Shown here piece after piece: positions 40,782 to 51,808 of a stretch of DNA of 64,000 bases. The position numbers were made by a program, and so were the translations under genes. Origin of the DNA: Pseudomonas sp. GM79 (lineage in GTDB: Bacteria > Pseudomonadota > Gammaproteobacteria > Pseudomonadales > Pseudomonadaceae); the NCBI RefSeq assembly GCF_000282495.1, contig NZ_AKJE01000024.1, forward strand, positions 29,734-93,733. Reading direction: 5' to 3'. How positions within the stretch are numbered: the stretch's first letter is position 1; each line of letters starts with the position of its first letter. The notes beneath the pieces are model-generated. The model did not search any database and was not told the DNA's origin. It was given only the letters and a program-made list of their open reading frames with translations.

Positions 40782-42182
40782 TTACTCGCCTGTAGCGCTC
40801 GGTGCGCCGGCAGCGCGCTTGCGCTTGGCACCGCCGCTACGGCGACGTTTGCGCGGAGCACCGGTACCGTCGTCCTTGCCGCTGAGGTCGCGGATCATGT
40901 CCCGGCGTTCGCTGTCGTTGGCGTCCTGATAGTCGGTCCACCATTCGCCCAAGCCATCGGTCTGCTCACCGGCGCTTTCACGCAGCAGCAGGAAGTCGTA
41001 ACCGGCACGGAACCGCGGATTGTCCAGTAACAGGTCGGCGCGTTTGCCGCTACGCCGTGGCAAGCGCTCCTGCATGTCCCAGATCTCGCGGATCGGCATG
41101 GTGAAGCGTTTCGGAATAGCAATGCGCTGGCACTGCTCGGCGATCAATTCGTGAGCGGCTTCCTGCATCGCCGGAATCGGCGGCATGCCGCGTTCTTGCA
41201 GGCGCAACACACGGGCCGGCAGGGCAGGCCAGAGCAGGGCGGCAAACAGGAATGCCGGGGTGACCGGTTTGTTCTGCTTGATTCGCAGGTCCGTGTTGAT
41301 CAGCGCTTCACTGATCAGCGTGTGCGTGTAGGTCGGGTTGTACTCCAACGCGGCCGCACTGGCCGGGAACAGCGGATCGAACAACTGCAGGTCGACCAGC
41401 ATTTCGAAGGTGTCCGCGGCATAGCCGGAGAGGAACAACTTGAGCACTTCTTCGAACAGACGAGCCGACGGGATCTCGCGCAGCAACGGCGCCAGTTCGC
41501 GGATCGGCGTGGCGCTGTGTTTTTCGATGCCGAAATTCAGCTTGGCGGCGAAACGCACGGCCCGCAGCATCCGCACCGGGTCTTCCTGGTAGCGTTGCTT
41601 CGGATCGCCGATCAGGCGGATCAGGTGATTGCGGATGTCGTGTACGCCGTTGGCGTAGTCGAGAATGCGCTCGCTGACCGGATCGTAATACAAGGCGTTG
41701 ATGGTGAAGTCGCGACGTTGCGCATCCTCTTCCAGGGTGCCATAGACGTTGTCGCGCAAAATGCGCCCGCTTTCATTACGAGACGACTGGTTGCTGTCTT
41801 CGTCCTCGTCGTTTTGCGGGTGATTGGCGCGGAAGGTCGCGACTTCAATGATTTCGCGGCCAAAGTGGATATGCACCAGTTTGAAGCGCCGACCGATGAT
41901 CCGCGCGTTGCGGAATTCGGCGCGTACCTGTTCAGGCGTGGCGCTGGTGGCAACGTCGAAATCTTTCGGCGTGATGCCGAGCAGCATGTCACGCACACAG
42001 CCGCCGACCAGGTAAGCCTGGTAACCGGCGTTCTGCAGGCGTTCGACGATATTCACCGCATAACGGCTGAACTGTGCCTTTTGCAGCGAATGTTGGCCGC
42101 TGTTGAGCACTTCAGGCGTACTGCGAATGTGTTGCGTATGACGCTTGGGAGAACGGAATGACTGGAACAACTTCTTCAGCAT
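40782..42182 (-). CDS. pcnB: Poly(A) polymerase I
   Basis: 466 aa from ATG 42182; the frame stays open to 42395, but that part is non-coding. Adds poly(A) tails that promote RNA decay. Nucleotidyltransferase motif LVGGCVRDMLLGITPKDFDVATSAT, RNA-binding signature, and a very basic C-terminal tail (RKRRRSGGAKRKR). Order pcnB-crcZ-cbrB is conserved in Pseudomonas. Confidence 0.95.
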   Translation of the reverse strand: MLKKLFQSFRSPKRHTQHIRSTPEVLNSGQHSLQKAQFSRYAVNIVERLQNAGYQAYLVGGCVRDMLLGITPKDFDVATSATPEQVRAEFRNARIIGRRFKLVHIHFGREIIEVATFRANHPQNDEDEDSNQSSRNESGRILRDNVYGTLEEDAQRRDFTINALYYDPVSERILDYANGVHDIRNHLIRLIGDPKQRYQEDPVRMLRAVRFAAKLNFGIEKHSATPIRELAPLLREIPSARLFEEVLKLFLSGYAADTFEMLVDLQLFDPLFPASAAALEYNPTYTHTLISEALINTDLRIKQNKPVTPAFLFAALLWPALPARVLRLQERGMPPIPAMQEAAHELIAEQCQRIAIPKRFTMPIREIWDMQERLPRRSGKRADLLLDNPRFRAGYDFLLLRESAGEQTDGLGEWWTDYQDANDSERRDMIRDLSGKDDGTGAPRKRRRSGGAKRKRAAGAPSATGE

Positions 42183-42354
42183 GGGATGCACTGTTTGAAG
42201 GAATGTTCGGCCATAACGAAGAATGACCGCATGATGGGCGGGGATTCTAGCATTTAGTCGGGGGATGGTGTAGGACACTGCAGATATGAGCTGCAAGCCA
42301 CAAGCTACAAGAGAAAAGCGAAGCGCAGGCGAGGGAGGTTTTTCAAATCGCAGA

Positions 42355-42724
42355 AACCACAAGGGGAGCCGAAGCTCCCCAAGAAGTAGTTGCATGCTCT
42401 ATTTTTATTATTGGTTTCGGGCTTCTTGTTTTTGTTGAGCGCCCTCGCCATGAAGTTTTCCTTCATGACCCTCCCAATCGGGAGCCAAGAGCAAACGGAT
42501 TGCTTTGGTCGCTGTGTTGCTGTGATCGTTCGATCCAACCAGTTCAGGCACTGTCTTGAGACAGTTTTTTATTATTCTCGGCCTGGTCGTGGGGCAAGCC
42601 CCAAATGCAACGCCTCTCCAAAAGAATCAGTTAGCTACGCCTCTCGCCGTCTTGTTTTTATTGTGCGTGAGTCGATTCGTCTTATTTTTATTGTCTTGTA
42701 CAGTGCTTGTTATTGTTCTTGTAC
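42355..42724 (-). ncRNA. crcZ: CrcZ sRNA (Hfq/Crc antagonist)
   Basis: About 370 nt in the conserved place between cbrB and pcnB, the length expected for CrcZ. Read on the minus strand it contains six A-rich triplet motifs (around 42718, 42690, 42658, 42572, 42430 and 42407), e.g. CAAGAACAATAACAAG and CAACAAAAACAAGAAG, which capture Hfq/Crc and relieve catabolite repression. It starts about 12 nt after a sigma-54 promoter and ends near the hairpin GGGGAGC-TTCG-GCTCCCC at 42363-42380. Both ends are estimates. Confidence 0.88.
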
Positions 42725-42733
42725 TGAACATAT

Positions 42734-42750
42734 AGCAGGGTGCGTGCCAA
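42734..42750 (-). promoter_or_regulatory. Sigma-54 promoter of crcZ
   Basis: On the minus strand TTGGCACGCACCCTGCT: GG and GC are 10 nt apart and 15 of 16 informative positions match the consensus. Known CrcZ genes are CbrB/sigma-54 dependent. Confidence 0.85.
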
Positions 42751-42808
42751 CTTTTGTGAAGCCTAGTAAAACAAGGGGTTAGGCGGGCTGATGGTGTTGT
42801 TCGAGGCC

Positions 42809-42844
42809 AAAAAAAACCGGGGCTTCGTTACCGTAAGCCCCGGC
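42809..42844 (-). terminator. Terminator of cbrB
   Basis: On the minus strand CCGGGGCTT and AAGCCCCGG form a stem followed by T8. It separates cbrB from crcZ. Confidence 0.9.
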
Positions 42845-42847
42845 TTC

Positions 42848-42873
42848 TGTTACGCGAAAAAGCTGAGGTAACA
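42848..42873. promoter_or_regulatory. CbrB enhancer site for crcZ
   Basis: TGTTAC-N14-GTAACA is an inverted repeat like the CbrB sites described in P. putida. It lies about 130 bp upstream of the crcZ start; another TGTTAC half-site is at 42893. Confidence 0.75.
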
Positions 42874-42920
42874 GTTTTTTCACAATGTCATGTGTTACCC
42901 GCACATACGACAGGTGCGGT

Positions 42921-44357
<1,437 letters not shown>

Positions 44358-44379
44358 TGATTCGATACTCTCGACGGTC

Positions 44380-47334
44380 TCAGTTCACAGCGGACGTCGC
44401 TTCGACATGACGCGGCAAAGTTACCCGGATACGGGTGCCGCGTTGGCTTTGAACATCAGCCGGGCTGTCGATGGTGATTTGTCCATAATGCTCTTCAACG
44501 ATGGAATAGACCAGTGCAAGGCCCAGACCGGTGCCTTCGCCAGGGTCCTTGGTGGTGAAGAAAGGTTCGAACAGTCGGTCCATGATGCTCGAGGGAATAC
44601 CACTGCCTTCGTCTTCGACGATCAGATCGACCGTGTGTTCGCCGGCTTCGCTTTTGACTCGCACCGCACTGCCCGGAGGCGAGGCGTCGCGGGCATTTGA
44701 GAGCAGGTTGATCAATACCTGGGCGAGCCGCTGCGGGTCGCCTTCGACCCAATGGTCGGGATCGCACAGGTTGTAGAACTGTACTTCGAAATTGCGCCGG
44801 TTCAAGGCCAGCAGGCCGATGGCATCCTGGGCCACTTCCGCCAGACAGACGGGCTCGTCACTGTGCTGATAACTGCCGGCATGGGCGAAGCTCATCAGCG
44901 ACTGAACGATGCGTGACACGCGTTTGGTCTGCTCGAGGATCTGCCCACTGATTTCCGTGAGTTCGGCGTCTTCTTCACGCTCTTCGCGCAAGTTCTGCGC
45001 GAGACAGGCAATGCCGGTGATCGGGTTGCCGATTTCATGGGCCACGCCGGCCGCCAGTCGACCGATGCTGGCCAGGCGCTCAGAGTGCACCAGTTTGTCT
45101 TCGAGCATCTGGGTTTCGGTCAAATCTTCCACCAGCAGCACCAGGCCGCTGTTACCCGGCGCCAGCGGTTCATCGATCGCCGCTTTGTGCAGGTTCAGCC
45201 AACGCGTCTGACCGTCGAGGGCCAGGTGCTGTTTGTGCAAATGCTCGTCCGGCAGGTTGATGAAGCCCTGCAGCAGCTCTTTCCAAGGGTCGGCAATGGT
45301 GCTCAGGCGTGAACCGACCACACGCTGAGCGGCAATCCCGGTCAGTTCCTCCATGGCTTTGTTCCACATGAGGATTTCCTGATCCTTGGCCAGCGAGCAC
45401 ACGCCCATCGGCAATTCCTGCAAGGTCTGGCGGTGGTAGCGGCGCAGGGCATCGAGTTCGGCGGCAAGGCCGGTGAGGCGCGAGTGGTAGTCCTCAAGAC
45501 GGCTTTCGATGAAGTGGATGTCTTCGGTGACGTAGTTTTCGCCACCGGCCTTGTAGGGCAGGAAGGTTTCGACCATGTCTTGAGCCACACTCGGGCCCAT
45601 CAGGCCGGAAAGGTTGGCTTCGATACGATCACGCAGACGGCGCAAGGCGTATGGCCGGCGTTCATCGAATGGCAGATAGAGGTCACGCAGCGCCTGTTCG
45701 ACTTCTTTCTGCGCAGCCTTGGCGCCCAATGGTTTTGCAAGCTGCGTGGCAAACTCCTGAGGCGAGGCCGCGTGTAGTTCGCGGCGTTGTGGGCGGCGAA
45801 CGTTGTCCACCGCGCAGGCTTCGGCGGCGCTGGCTTCTTCGGGGCTGGCGTTGGTGAACAACGAGATCAGCGTGAACATCAGCACGTTGGCGGCCAGCGA
45901 GGCGATTGCTGCCATGTGCCAGCTGGTGTCGTCCAGCACGTAAATCATGTTCAGCAGTGGAATGTAGAAACCCTGCAGATTGCCGACCAGCGGCAGCAGC
46001 ATGGTCACCAGCCATACCAGAATCCCCGCCAACAGGCCTGCGATGAAGCCGCGACGGTTGGCGGTCGGCCAGTACAGCACCGACAACACCCCCGGCAGGA
46101 ACTGCAACGTGGCGACGAAGGCGACGATGCCGAGGTTGGCCAGGTCCTGCTCGGCACCCAGCATCAGGTAGAAACCGTAACCGGCCATGATGATCGCGAC
46201 GATCAGCGCCCGGCGGGTCCATTTCAGCCAACGGTAGATATTGCCTTCGGCCGGCGGCTGATAGAGCGGCAGCACCAGATGGTTCAGCGCCATCCCGGAC
46301 AGCGCCAGCGTGGTGACGATGATCAGGCCGCTGGCCGCCGACAATCCGCCGACATAGGCCAATAGCGCCAGGGCTTTGCTGTTGGCGGCGATGCCGATGC
46401 CCAGGGTGAAGTACTCCGGATTGGTCGTGGCGCCGAGTTTCAGGCCGGCCCAGAGAATCAGCGGCACCGCGAGGCTCATCAACAGCAGAAACAGCGGCAG
46501 ACCCCAGCTCGCACTGACCAGCGAGCGCGGGTTGAGGTTTTCGGTAAAGGTCATGTGGTACATGTGCGGCATCACAATCGCCGAGGCGAAGAACACCAGC
46601 AGCAGCGTGCGCCACGGGCCTTCCTGCAATGGCGTGTGCAGGGCGGCGAGGGCGGTCTGGTTTTGCAGCAACCACAGTTCCAGCTGCTGCGGCCCATCGA
46701 ACACGCCATACAGCGCATACAGGCCGACGCCGCCAATCGCGATCAGTTTGATCACCGACTCGAAGGCAATCGCAAACACCAGCCCTTCATGTTTCTCGCG
46801 GGTAGCGATGTGGCGTGAGCCGAAGAAAATCGTGAACAGCGTAATCAGTGCGCAGAAGCTCAGGGCCACGCGATGCTGCACCGGCTCGCGGGTGAGGATG
46901 CTGATGGAGTCGGCCACCGCCTGAATCTGCAACGCCAGCAACGGCAGCACGCCGATCAGCATGAAAATTGTCGTCAGTGCGCCGGCCCAGGTGCTGCGGA
47001 AACGAAACGCGAACAAGTCGGCCAGGGACGAGAGTTGATAAGTACGGGTGATTTTCAGGATCGGGTACAAAAGCACTGGTGCCAGCAGAAAGGCCCCGGA
47101 AACCCCGAGGTAGCTGGACAGAAAACCGTAACCGTACTGATAGGCCAGGCCCACCGTGCCGTAAAACGCCCAGGCACTGGCGTAGACGCCCAGCGACAGG
47201 GTGTACGTCAGCGGGTGGCGAATGATCGCCCGGGGGATCATCCCCCGTTCGCTGATCCAGGCCACGCCGAACAGCACCGCCAGGTACGCGGCGCTGATCA
47301 GGATCATCTGGGTCAGGCTAAAGCTCATCGGCAT
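44380..47334 (-). CDS. cbrA: Sensor kinase CbrA with sodium/solute symporter-like domain
   Basis: 984 aa. The N-terminal ~500 residues form a 12-13 segment SSS-transporter-like domain (histidine transport is reported in P. fluorescens/putida), then a linker, a PAS domain ([20 protein letters not shown]), HisKA ([15 protein letters not shown]) and HATPase ([22 protein letters not shown]). Start ATG 47334, or a second ATG two codons later. Its 5' end overlaps the small gene cbrX. Confidence 0.96.
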   Translation of the reverse strand: MPMSFSLTQMILISAAYLAVLFGVAWISERGMIPRAIIRHPLTYTLSLGVYASAWAFYGTVGLAYQYGYGFLSSYLGVSGAFLLAPVLLYPILKITRTYQLSSLADLFAFRFRSTWAGALTTIFMLIGVLPLLALQIQAVADSISILTREPVQHRVALSFCALITLFTIFFGSRHIATREKHEGLVFAIAFESVIKLIAIGGVGLYALYGVFDGPQQLELWLLQNQTALAALHTPLQEGPWRTLLLVFFASAIVMPHMYHMTFTENLNPRSLVSASWGLPLFLLLMSLAVPLILWAGLKLGATTNPEYFTLGIGIAANSKALALLAYVGGLSAASGLIIVTTLALSGMALNHLVLPLYQPPAEGNIYRWLKWTRRALIVAIIMAGYGFYLMLGAEQDLANLGIVAFVATLQFLPGVLSVLYWPTANRRGFIAGLLAGILVWLVTMLLPLVGNLQGFYIPLLNMIYVLDDTSWHMAAIASLAANVLMFTLISLFTNASPEEASAAEACAVDNVRRPQRRELHAASPQEFATQLAKPLGAKAAQKEVEQALRDLYLPFDERRPYALRRLRDRIEANLSGLMGPSVAQDMVETFLPYKAGGENYVTEDIHFIESRLEDYHSRLTGLAAELDALRRYHRQTLQELPMGVCSLAKDQEILMWNKAMEELTGIAAQRVVGSRLSTIADPWKELLQGFINLPDEHLHKQHLALDGQTRWLNLHKAAIDEPLAPGNSGLVLLVEDLTETQMLEDKLVHSERLASIGRLAAGVAHEIGNPITGIACLAQNLREEREEDAELTEISGQILEQTKRVSRIVQSLMSFAHAGSYQHSDEPVCLAEVAQDAIGLLALNRRNFEVQFYNLCDPDHWVEGDPQRLAQVLINLLSNARDASPPGSAVRVKSEAGEHTVDLIVEDEGSGIPSSIMDRLFEPFFTTKDPGEGTGLGLALVYSIVEEHYGQITIDSPADVQSQRGTRIRVTLPRHVEATSAVN

Positions 47335-47494
47335 CTTTTTGGCTCTGCAGGATGAAGGTCACGACAATCAGAATCAGCCAGAGCAAATAAGGGCGATACC
47401 AGGCGCCCGTGGCGTCGATCCACCAATCCATGATGGCCGGGGAGAACAGATAAATCCCCACTACCAGGAGCAGGACCAAGCGATAGATGTACAT
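47318..47494 (-). CDS. cbrX: Small membrane protein CbrX
   Basis: 58 aa, beginning MYIYRLVLLLVVGIYLFSPA with two hydrophobic stretches (about 4-20 and 36-50), ending SQKDADEL. Its stop is 17 nt inside the start of cbrA, so translation is likely coupled. In P. putida a similar small gene overlapping cbrA is called cbrX. Upstream AGAGAGGCCGGG is a possible ribosome site. Confidence 0.75.
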   Translation of the reverse strand: MYIYRLVLLLVVGIYLFSPAIMDWWIDATGAWYRPYLLWLILIVVTFILQSQKDADEL

Positions 47495-47571
47495 CCCGGC
47501 CTCTCTTTTTTATGCGCGTGCCCGAAAACGTGCGGCGATGGTAACGGATGGGCGCGCCACTGCAAGTGGCA

Positions 47572-48468
47572 TCACTGCAGTTGCGCTTCGGGCAACGTCA
47601 GTGTGCGCGGGATCAGCGATGCATCCCAGTGGGTAATCCCCCAGTTCAGCACTTGCCGTGGCGTGGCGTCATTCAGTTCGGTCGCAGGTTTGTGCCCCAG
47701 CGCCCGCAATGCGCGCAGCAACAGCGGCGTGGCCTGATCTTCGGTCAACGGCGGCGATCGATAGGATTTGCCGAGTTTGTGGCCGTCCGGCTGGGTAATC
47801 AGCGGGATGTGCAGGTAGCGCGGTTGCGGCAGGCCCAGCAGTTCTTGCAGATAGAGCTGGCGCGGCGTGGAATCCAGCAGGTCGGCGCCGCGCACGATAT
47901 CGGTGATACCTTGCCAGGCGTCGTCCAGCACCACCGCCAATTGATAGGCGTAGAGCCCGTCGCGGCGGCGGATCACGAAATCACCCACCTCCCGCCCCAG
48001 ATGTTGACGGAACTCGCCCTGTACCCGGTCGATGAAGTGGTATTCCAGTTCCGGTACACGCAGGCGGATCGCGGCGTTCTCGGTGCCGTGCCCCGCGTTG
48101 CGGCAGAACCCGGGATAGATGCCGTGATACGGCTCCAATTGCTTGCGCGAACAGGTGCAAGCGTAGGCCAGGCCCTGATTGAACAGGCGATTGATGACTT
48201 CGTCATAGGCAGCGTGTCGCTCGCTCTGTCGGACCATGTCGCCATCCCACTCGAACCCGTAGCTTTCCAGTGCCTTGAGAATCGCCGCCTGAGCACCAGG
48301 CTCTTCGCGCGGCGGATCGAGATCTTCCATGCGCACCAACCAGCGGCCGCCGACCGAACGGGCGTCGAGGTAGGAGGCCAGCGCTGCGACCAGCGAACCG
48401 AAATGTAAGTGGCCACTGGGTGTAGGGGCGAAACGCCCAATGTAGGCGGGGGAGGCGATGGCGGTCAT
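47572..48468 (-). CDS. gluQ: Glutamyl-Q tRNA(Asp) synthetase
   Basis: 298 aa from ATG 48468; the long open frame upstream runs into a REPIN and is not coding. Attaches glutamate to queuosine in the anticodon of tRNA-Asp. ATP motif FAPTPSGHLHFGS, KLGKS in place of KMSKS, and a zinc site (CTCSRK ... FCRNAG) replace the anticodon domain of normal GluRS. Follows dksA, as in E. coli. Confidence 0.93.
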   Translation of the reverse strand: MTAIASPAYIGRFAPTPSGHLHFGSLVAALASYLDARSVGGRWLVRMEDLDPPREEPGAQAAILKALESYGFEWDGDMVRQSERHAAYDEVINRLFNQGLAYACTCSRKQLEPYHGIYPGFCRNAGHGTENAAIRLRVPELEYHFIDRVQGEFRQHLGREVGDFVIRRRDGLYAYQLAVVLDDAWQGITDIVRGADLLDSTPRQLYLQELLGLPQPRYLHIPLITQPDGHKLGKSYRSPPLTEDQATPLLLRALRALGHKPATELNDATPRQVLNWGITHWDASLIPRTLTLPEAQLQ

Positions 48469-48507
48469 AAGGTCGATATTACGTTGTCCGGGCGTGCACC
48501 AGCCACC

Positions 48508-48597
48508 TGTGGGAGCGGGCTTGCTCGCGAAGGGGCCATCAGCTTCAACATTAATGTTGCCTGACACACTGCTTTCGCGAGCAAGCCCGCTCCCACA
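48508..48597. repeat. REPIN (inverted REP pair)
   Basis: Two inverted copies of GTGGGAGCGGGCTTGCTCGC bound a 90 bp unit between dksA and gluQ, interrupting what is an operon in other gamma-proteobacteria. Confidence 0.95.
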
Positions 48598-48627
48598 GGT
48601 TTGCTGCCAGGGCAAATGTCAGAAACA

Positions 48628-48657
48628 AAAAAACGGAGCGTTCGCACGCTCCGTTCT
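48628..48657 (-). terminator. Terminator of dksA
   Basis: On the minus strand AACGGAGCGT and ACGCTCCGTT with a small loop are followed by T6. It is just after the dksA stop, so gluQ probably needs its own promoter or read-through. Confidence 0.9.
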
Positions 48658-48675
48658 TCGTTCAAGTCGCCAAGA

Positions 48676-49116
48676 TTACTTGCCGACTTGCTTTTCCTTG
48701 ATTTCCGCCAGGGTCTTGCAGTCAACGCACATGTCGGCGGTAGGGCGGGCTTCCAGTCGCTTGACGCCGATTTCGACGCCGCAGGACTCGCACCAGCCGT
48801 ATTCTTCGTCTTCGATCAATTGCAGGGTTTTGTCGATTTTCTTGATCAGCTTGCGCTCGCGGTCGCGGGCGCGCAATTCGAGGCTGAATTCCTCTTCCTG
48901 GCTGGCACGGTCTGCCGGGTCAGGAAAGTTGGCCGCTTCGTCTTTCATGTGATCAACAGTACGGTCGACTTCCTGCATCAAGTCCTGTTTCCACTTGTTC
49001 AGGATCTTGGTGAAGTGAGCGCGCATGGGCTTGCCCATGTACTCTTCGCCCTTCACTTCTTTGTAGGGTTCGAAGCCGCTGATCGACTGATTTTGCTGCT
49101 TTGCTTGGGTGGGCAT
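48676..49116 (-). CDS. dksA: RNA polymerase-binding transcription factor DksA
   Basis: 146 aa. Coiled-coil domain inserted in the RNA polymerase secondary channel, with tip DPADRA (D66, D69), and a C-terminal zinc finger with cysteines 109, 112, 130 and 133. Partner of ppGpp in the stringent response. Confidence 0.97.
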   Translation of the reverse strand: MPTQAKQQNQSISGFEPYKEVKGEEYMGKPMRAHFTKILNKWKQDLMQEVDRTVDHMKDEAANFPDPADRASQEEEFSLELRARDRERKLIKKIDKTLQLIEDEEYGWCESCGVEIGVKRLEARPTADMCVDCKTLAEIKEKQVGK

Positions 49117-49450
49117 GAAATGGACCGCCTCTACTCTTGTAATCCATTGCGCAGGATTGCTCCATCACCGACACCTGCCGGCCCTGCGGCTGCAAGCGGG
49201 CGAACTTACCAGATCAAATCGGACCGCGCTACTCCCGGATGTCGAGCCCGCGGCCCGTGGGCCTTGCAAAAGATTGCAAAGCCTTGCCTGGTGGCTCTGG
49301 AGACCTGATCAATTATTGATTTTAGTCAAACCTGGAGCATACGCTTGAACCGTTTGAGACCAGCGTCATATGGGCTCTGACCGCTTTAGGTTCTCGCTCG
49401 TTCCTGCGCTTGGGTAGAATCGATTCTTTTCCCCGTTGTAAGGAAGGCTA
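49117..49450. other. Intergenic region between dksA and the aminotransferase gene
   Basis: 334 bp divergent promoter region. It includes an ANR-like box TTGATTTTAGTCAA at 49316-49329 (one mismatch from the consensus) and a possible -10 TAGAAT at 49415-49422 before the aminotransferase. No gene was seen in it. Confidence 0.55.
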
Positions 49451-50623
49451 ATGGCTCTGTCCTACAGTGCGCGCAGTCGCGCTATCGAACCGTTTCACGT
49501 CATGGCCCTGCTGGCGCGGGCCAACGAGCTGCAAGCGGCCGGCCACGACGTGATTCACCTGGAAATCGGCGAGCCAGACTTCACCACCGCCGAGCCGATC
49601 ATCCAGGCCGGCCAGGCCGCGCTGACGGCGGGGAAGACTCGTTACACCGCCGCTCGCGGCATTCCTGAGCTGCGTGAAGCCATTTCGGGTTTTTATCAGC
49701 AACGTTACGGGCTGAACATCGATCCGCAACGAATTCTCATCACGCCCGGCGGTTCAGGCGCATTGCTGTTGGCCAGCGCCTTGCTGGTGGATCCAGGTAA
49801 ACACTGGCTGCTGGCAGACCCGGGTTACCCGTGCAACCGGCATTTCCTGCGGTTGGTGGAAGGCGCGGCGCAACTGGTGCCGGTCGGCCCGGACGTGCGT
49901 TATCAGCTGACCCCAGACTTGGTTGCGCGTCACTGGGATCACGACAGCGTCGGCGCGCTGGTAGCGTCGCCGGCCAACCCGACCGGGACCATCCTGACCC
50001 GCGACGAGTTGGCCGGGCTGTCTGCAGCGATCAAGGCCCGCCACGGCCATTTGGTGGTCGACGAGATCTACCATGGCCTGACTTACGGCACGGATGCGGC
50101 CAGCGTGCTGGAAGTCGATGACAGCGCCTTCGTCCTCAATAGTTTTTCCAAGTATTTCGGCATGACCGGCTGGCGCCTCGGTTGGCTGGTAGCGCCAGAA
50201 GCGGCGGTCGGTGAGCTGGAGAAGCTCGCCCAAAACCTCTACATCAGTGCGCCGAGCATGGCCCAGCACGCCGCATTGGCTTGCTTCGAACCCGCCACTA
50301 TTCAAATTTTCGAGGAGCGCCGCGCCGAGTTTGGACGACGTCGTGATTTCCTGTTGCCAGCCCTGCGTGAATTGGGCTTCGGTATTGCCGTAGAGCCGGA
50401 AGGTGCTTTCTATTTGTACGCTGATATCAGCAAGTTCGGCGGCGATGCCTTCGCGTTTTGCCGACATTTCCTCGAAACCGAGCACGTCGCGATTACGCCG
50501 GGCCTGGACTTCGGTCGTTATCAGGCCGGGCATCATGTGCGGTTTGCCTACACCCAGAGTCTTCCACGCTTGCAAGAAGCGGTCGAACGGATCGCTCGCG
50601 GTTTGAAGAGCTGGCAAGGCTGA
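49451..50623 (+). CDS. PLP-dependent aminotransferase (class I/II)
   Basis: 390 aa. The pyridoxal phosphate lysine is in [20 protein letters not shown], and [10 protein letters not shown] holds the aspartate that contacts the cofactor. It resembles MalY/AspC-like aminotransferases annotated as aspartate aminotransferase in this position; the substrate is unproven. AAGGAAGG is upstream of the ATG. The stop overlaps the sfsA start by one base (TGATG). Confidence 0.87.
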   Translation: MALSYSARSRAIEPFHVMALLARANELQAAGHDVIHLEIGEPDFTTAEPIIQAGQAALTAGKTRYTAARGIPELREAISGFYQQRYGLNIDPQRILITPGGSGALLLASALLVDPGKHWLLADPGYPCNRHFLRLVEGAAQLVPVGPDVRYQLTPDLVARHWDHDSVGALVASPANPTGTILTRDELAGLSAAIKARHGHLVVDEIYHGLTYGTDAASVLEVDDSAFVLNSFSKYFGMTGWRLGWLVAPEAAVGELEKLAQNLYISAPSMAQHAALACFEPATIQIFEERRAEFGRRRDFLLPALRELGFGIAVEPEGAFYLYADISKFGGDAFAFCRHFLETEHVAITPGLDFGRYQAGHHVRFAYTQSLPRLQEAVERIARGLKSWQG

Positions 50624-51336
50624 TGCGCTTTCATCCTCCCCTCGAAGAAGGTCGCTTGATTCGTCGCTACAAACGTTTTCTCGCTGATATCGAAACCGTT
50701 AGCGGCGAGTTGCTGACCATTCACTGCCCAAACACCGGTTCGATGCTTAATTGCCAGGTTGAAGGCGGGCAGGTCTGGTTCAGCCGTTCCAACGACCCCA
50801 AGCGCAAATTGCCAGGCACCTGGGAAGTCGGGGAAACCCCACAGGGGCGGTTGTTTTGCGTAAACACCGGGCGCGCCAACGGTTTGATCGAGGAGGCGTT
50901 GCGGGCCAATGTCATCACCGAGCTGAACGGCTTTACCGAACTGAAGCGCGAAGTGGCCTACGGTCAGGAGAGCAGCCGCATCGATTTCCGTCTCGATTAC
51001 CCGAGCGGGCCGGCTTATGTGGAAGTCAAAAGCGTGACCCTGGGCTTCGATGGTTCGTTGGTGGCGGCATTTCCAGACGCAGTGACCCAGCGCGGAGCCA
51101 AGCATTTGCGAGAGTTGGCGCATTTGGCCCGGGACGGGATTCGTGCCGTGCAGTTGTATTGCGTGAACCTGACCGGCATCGACTCCGTGCGTCCTGCTGA
51201 AGAAATCGATTCGGCCTACGCCGCGGCGTTACGCGAAGCGGTGGCGTGCGGGGTCGAAGTGCTGGCGTATGGCGTGCACTTGACCCACGAAGAGATGGTG
51301 GTCGATCGGCGCCTGGAGGTGCTGTTAAACGGTTAG
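50623..51336 (+). CDS. sfsA: SfsA family nuclease-like protein
   Basis: 237 aa, begins at the ATG overlapping the preceding stop; the frame is open further upstream but this is an overlap with the aminotransferase. First known as a sugar fermentation stimulation protein; later described as a DNA-binding/nuclease-like fold. Motifs HCPNTGSM and the [22 protein letters not shown] region (PD-D/E-x-K-like) are visible. Its last 12 nt overlap the convergent Rieske gene. Confidence 0.9.
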   Translation: MRFHPPLEEGRLIRRYKRFLADIETVSGELLTIHCPNTGSMLNCQVEGGQVWFSRSNDPKRKLPGTWEVGETPQGRLFCVNTGRANGLIEEALRANVITELNGFTELKREVAYGQESSRIDFRLDYPSGPAYVEVKSVTLGFDGSLVAAFPDAVTQRGAKHLRELAHLARDGIRAVQLYCVNLTGIDSVRPAEEIDSAYAAALREAVACGVEVLAYGVHLTHEEMVVDRRLEVLLNG

Positions 51337-51642
51337 CCAGATTCCTTGCTCGTCTTCGCGGTTGGGGATGGTAGTCAGGGATTGCCCGGCGCATGGGCCG
51401 GCGACGCATTCGCCGTCTTCAATCAGGAACAGTGCGCCATGGGTGGCGCACTGGATCATGCTGTTGCTGGGGTCGAGAAACTGGTCGGGCTTCCATTCCA
51501 GTCCGACGCCCCGGTGCGGGCAGCGATTTTCATACACATACACCCGGCCGCCCCGGCGCACGGCCAGGAGTTTCTGGCCGTCGATGTCGAAACCGCGACT
51601 GCTGGCGTCAGCCAATTCGGCGCCTGCGCAAAGAAACTTCAT
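51325..51642 (-). CDS. Rieske [2Fe-2S] ferredoxin-like protein
   Basis: 105 aa from MKFLCAG (ATG 51642). Rieske ligands C41-P-H43 and C65-ATH68 bind a 2Fe-2S cluster; the protein is a single Rieske domain without a membrane anchor, as in small ferredoxins. The redox partner is unknown. Its end overlaps the convergent sfsA by 12 nt. Confidence 0.88.
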   Translation of the reverse strand: MKFLCAGAELADASSRGFDIDGQKLLAVRRGGRVYVYENRCPHRGVGLEWKPDQFLDPSNSMIQCATHGALFLIEDGECVAGPCAGQSLTTIPNREDEQGIWLTV

Positions 51643-51808
51643 GTCTATCCTCAAGTTCCGCGGCTCGTGACCAGATATGTCCGAGCTTGACGTTCAAATG
51701 CAAGCAATTATCAAATGGCCGTCTTGCCCTTCAGGCATGGGTGCCAGACGCCAAGGATACGTGGCCTGTCATTTCGATGCCCGGGAAAACCCTTAAAGGA
51801 AGCTGTTT

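Noticed and set aside
48469..48615. Upstream extension of gluQ through the REPIN
   Set aside because: It translates REP repeat DNA; gluQ starts at 48468 before the FAPTPSGHLHFGS motif.
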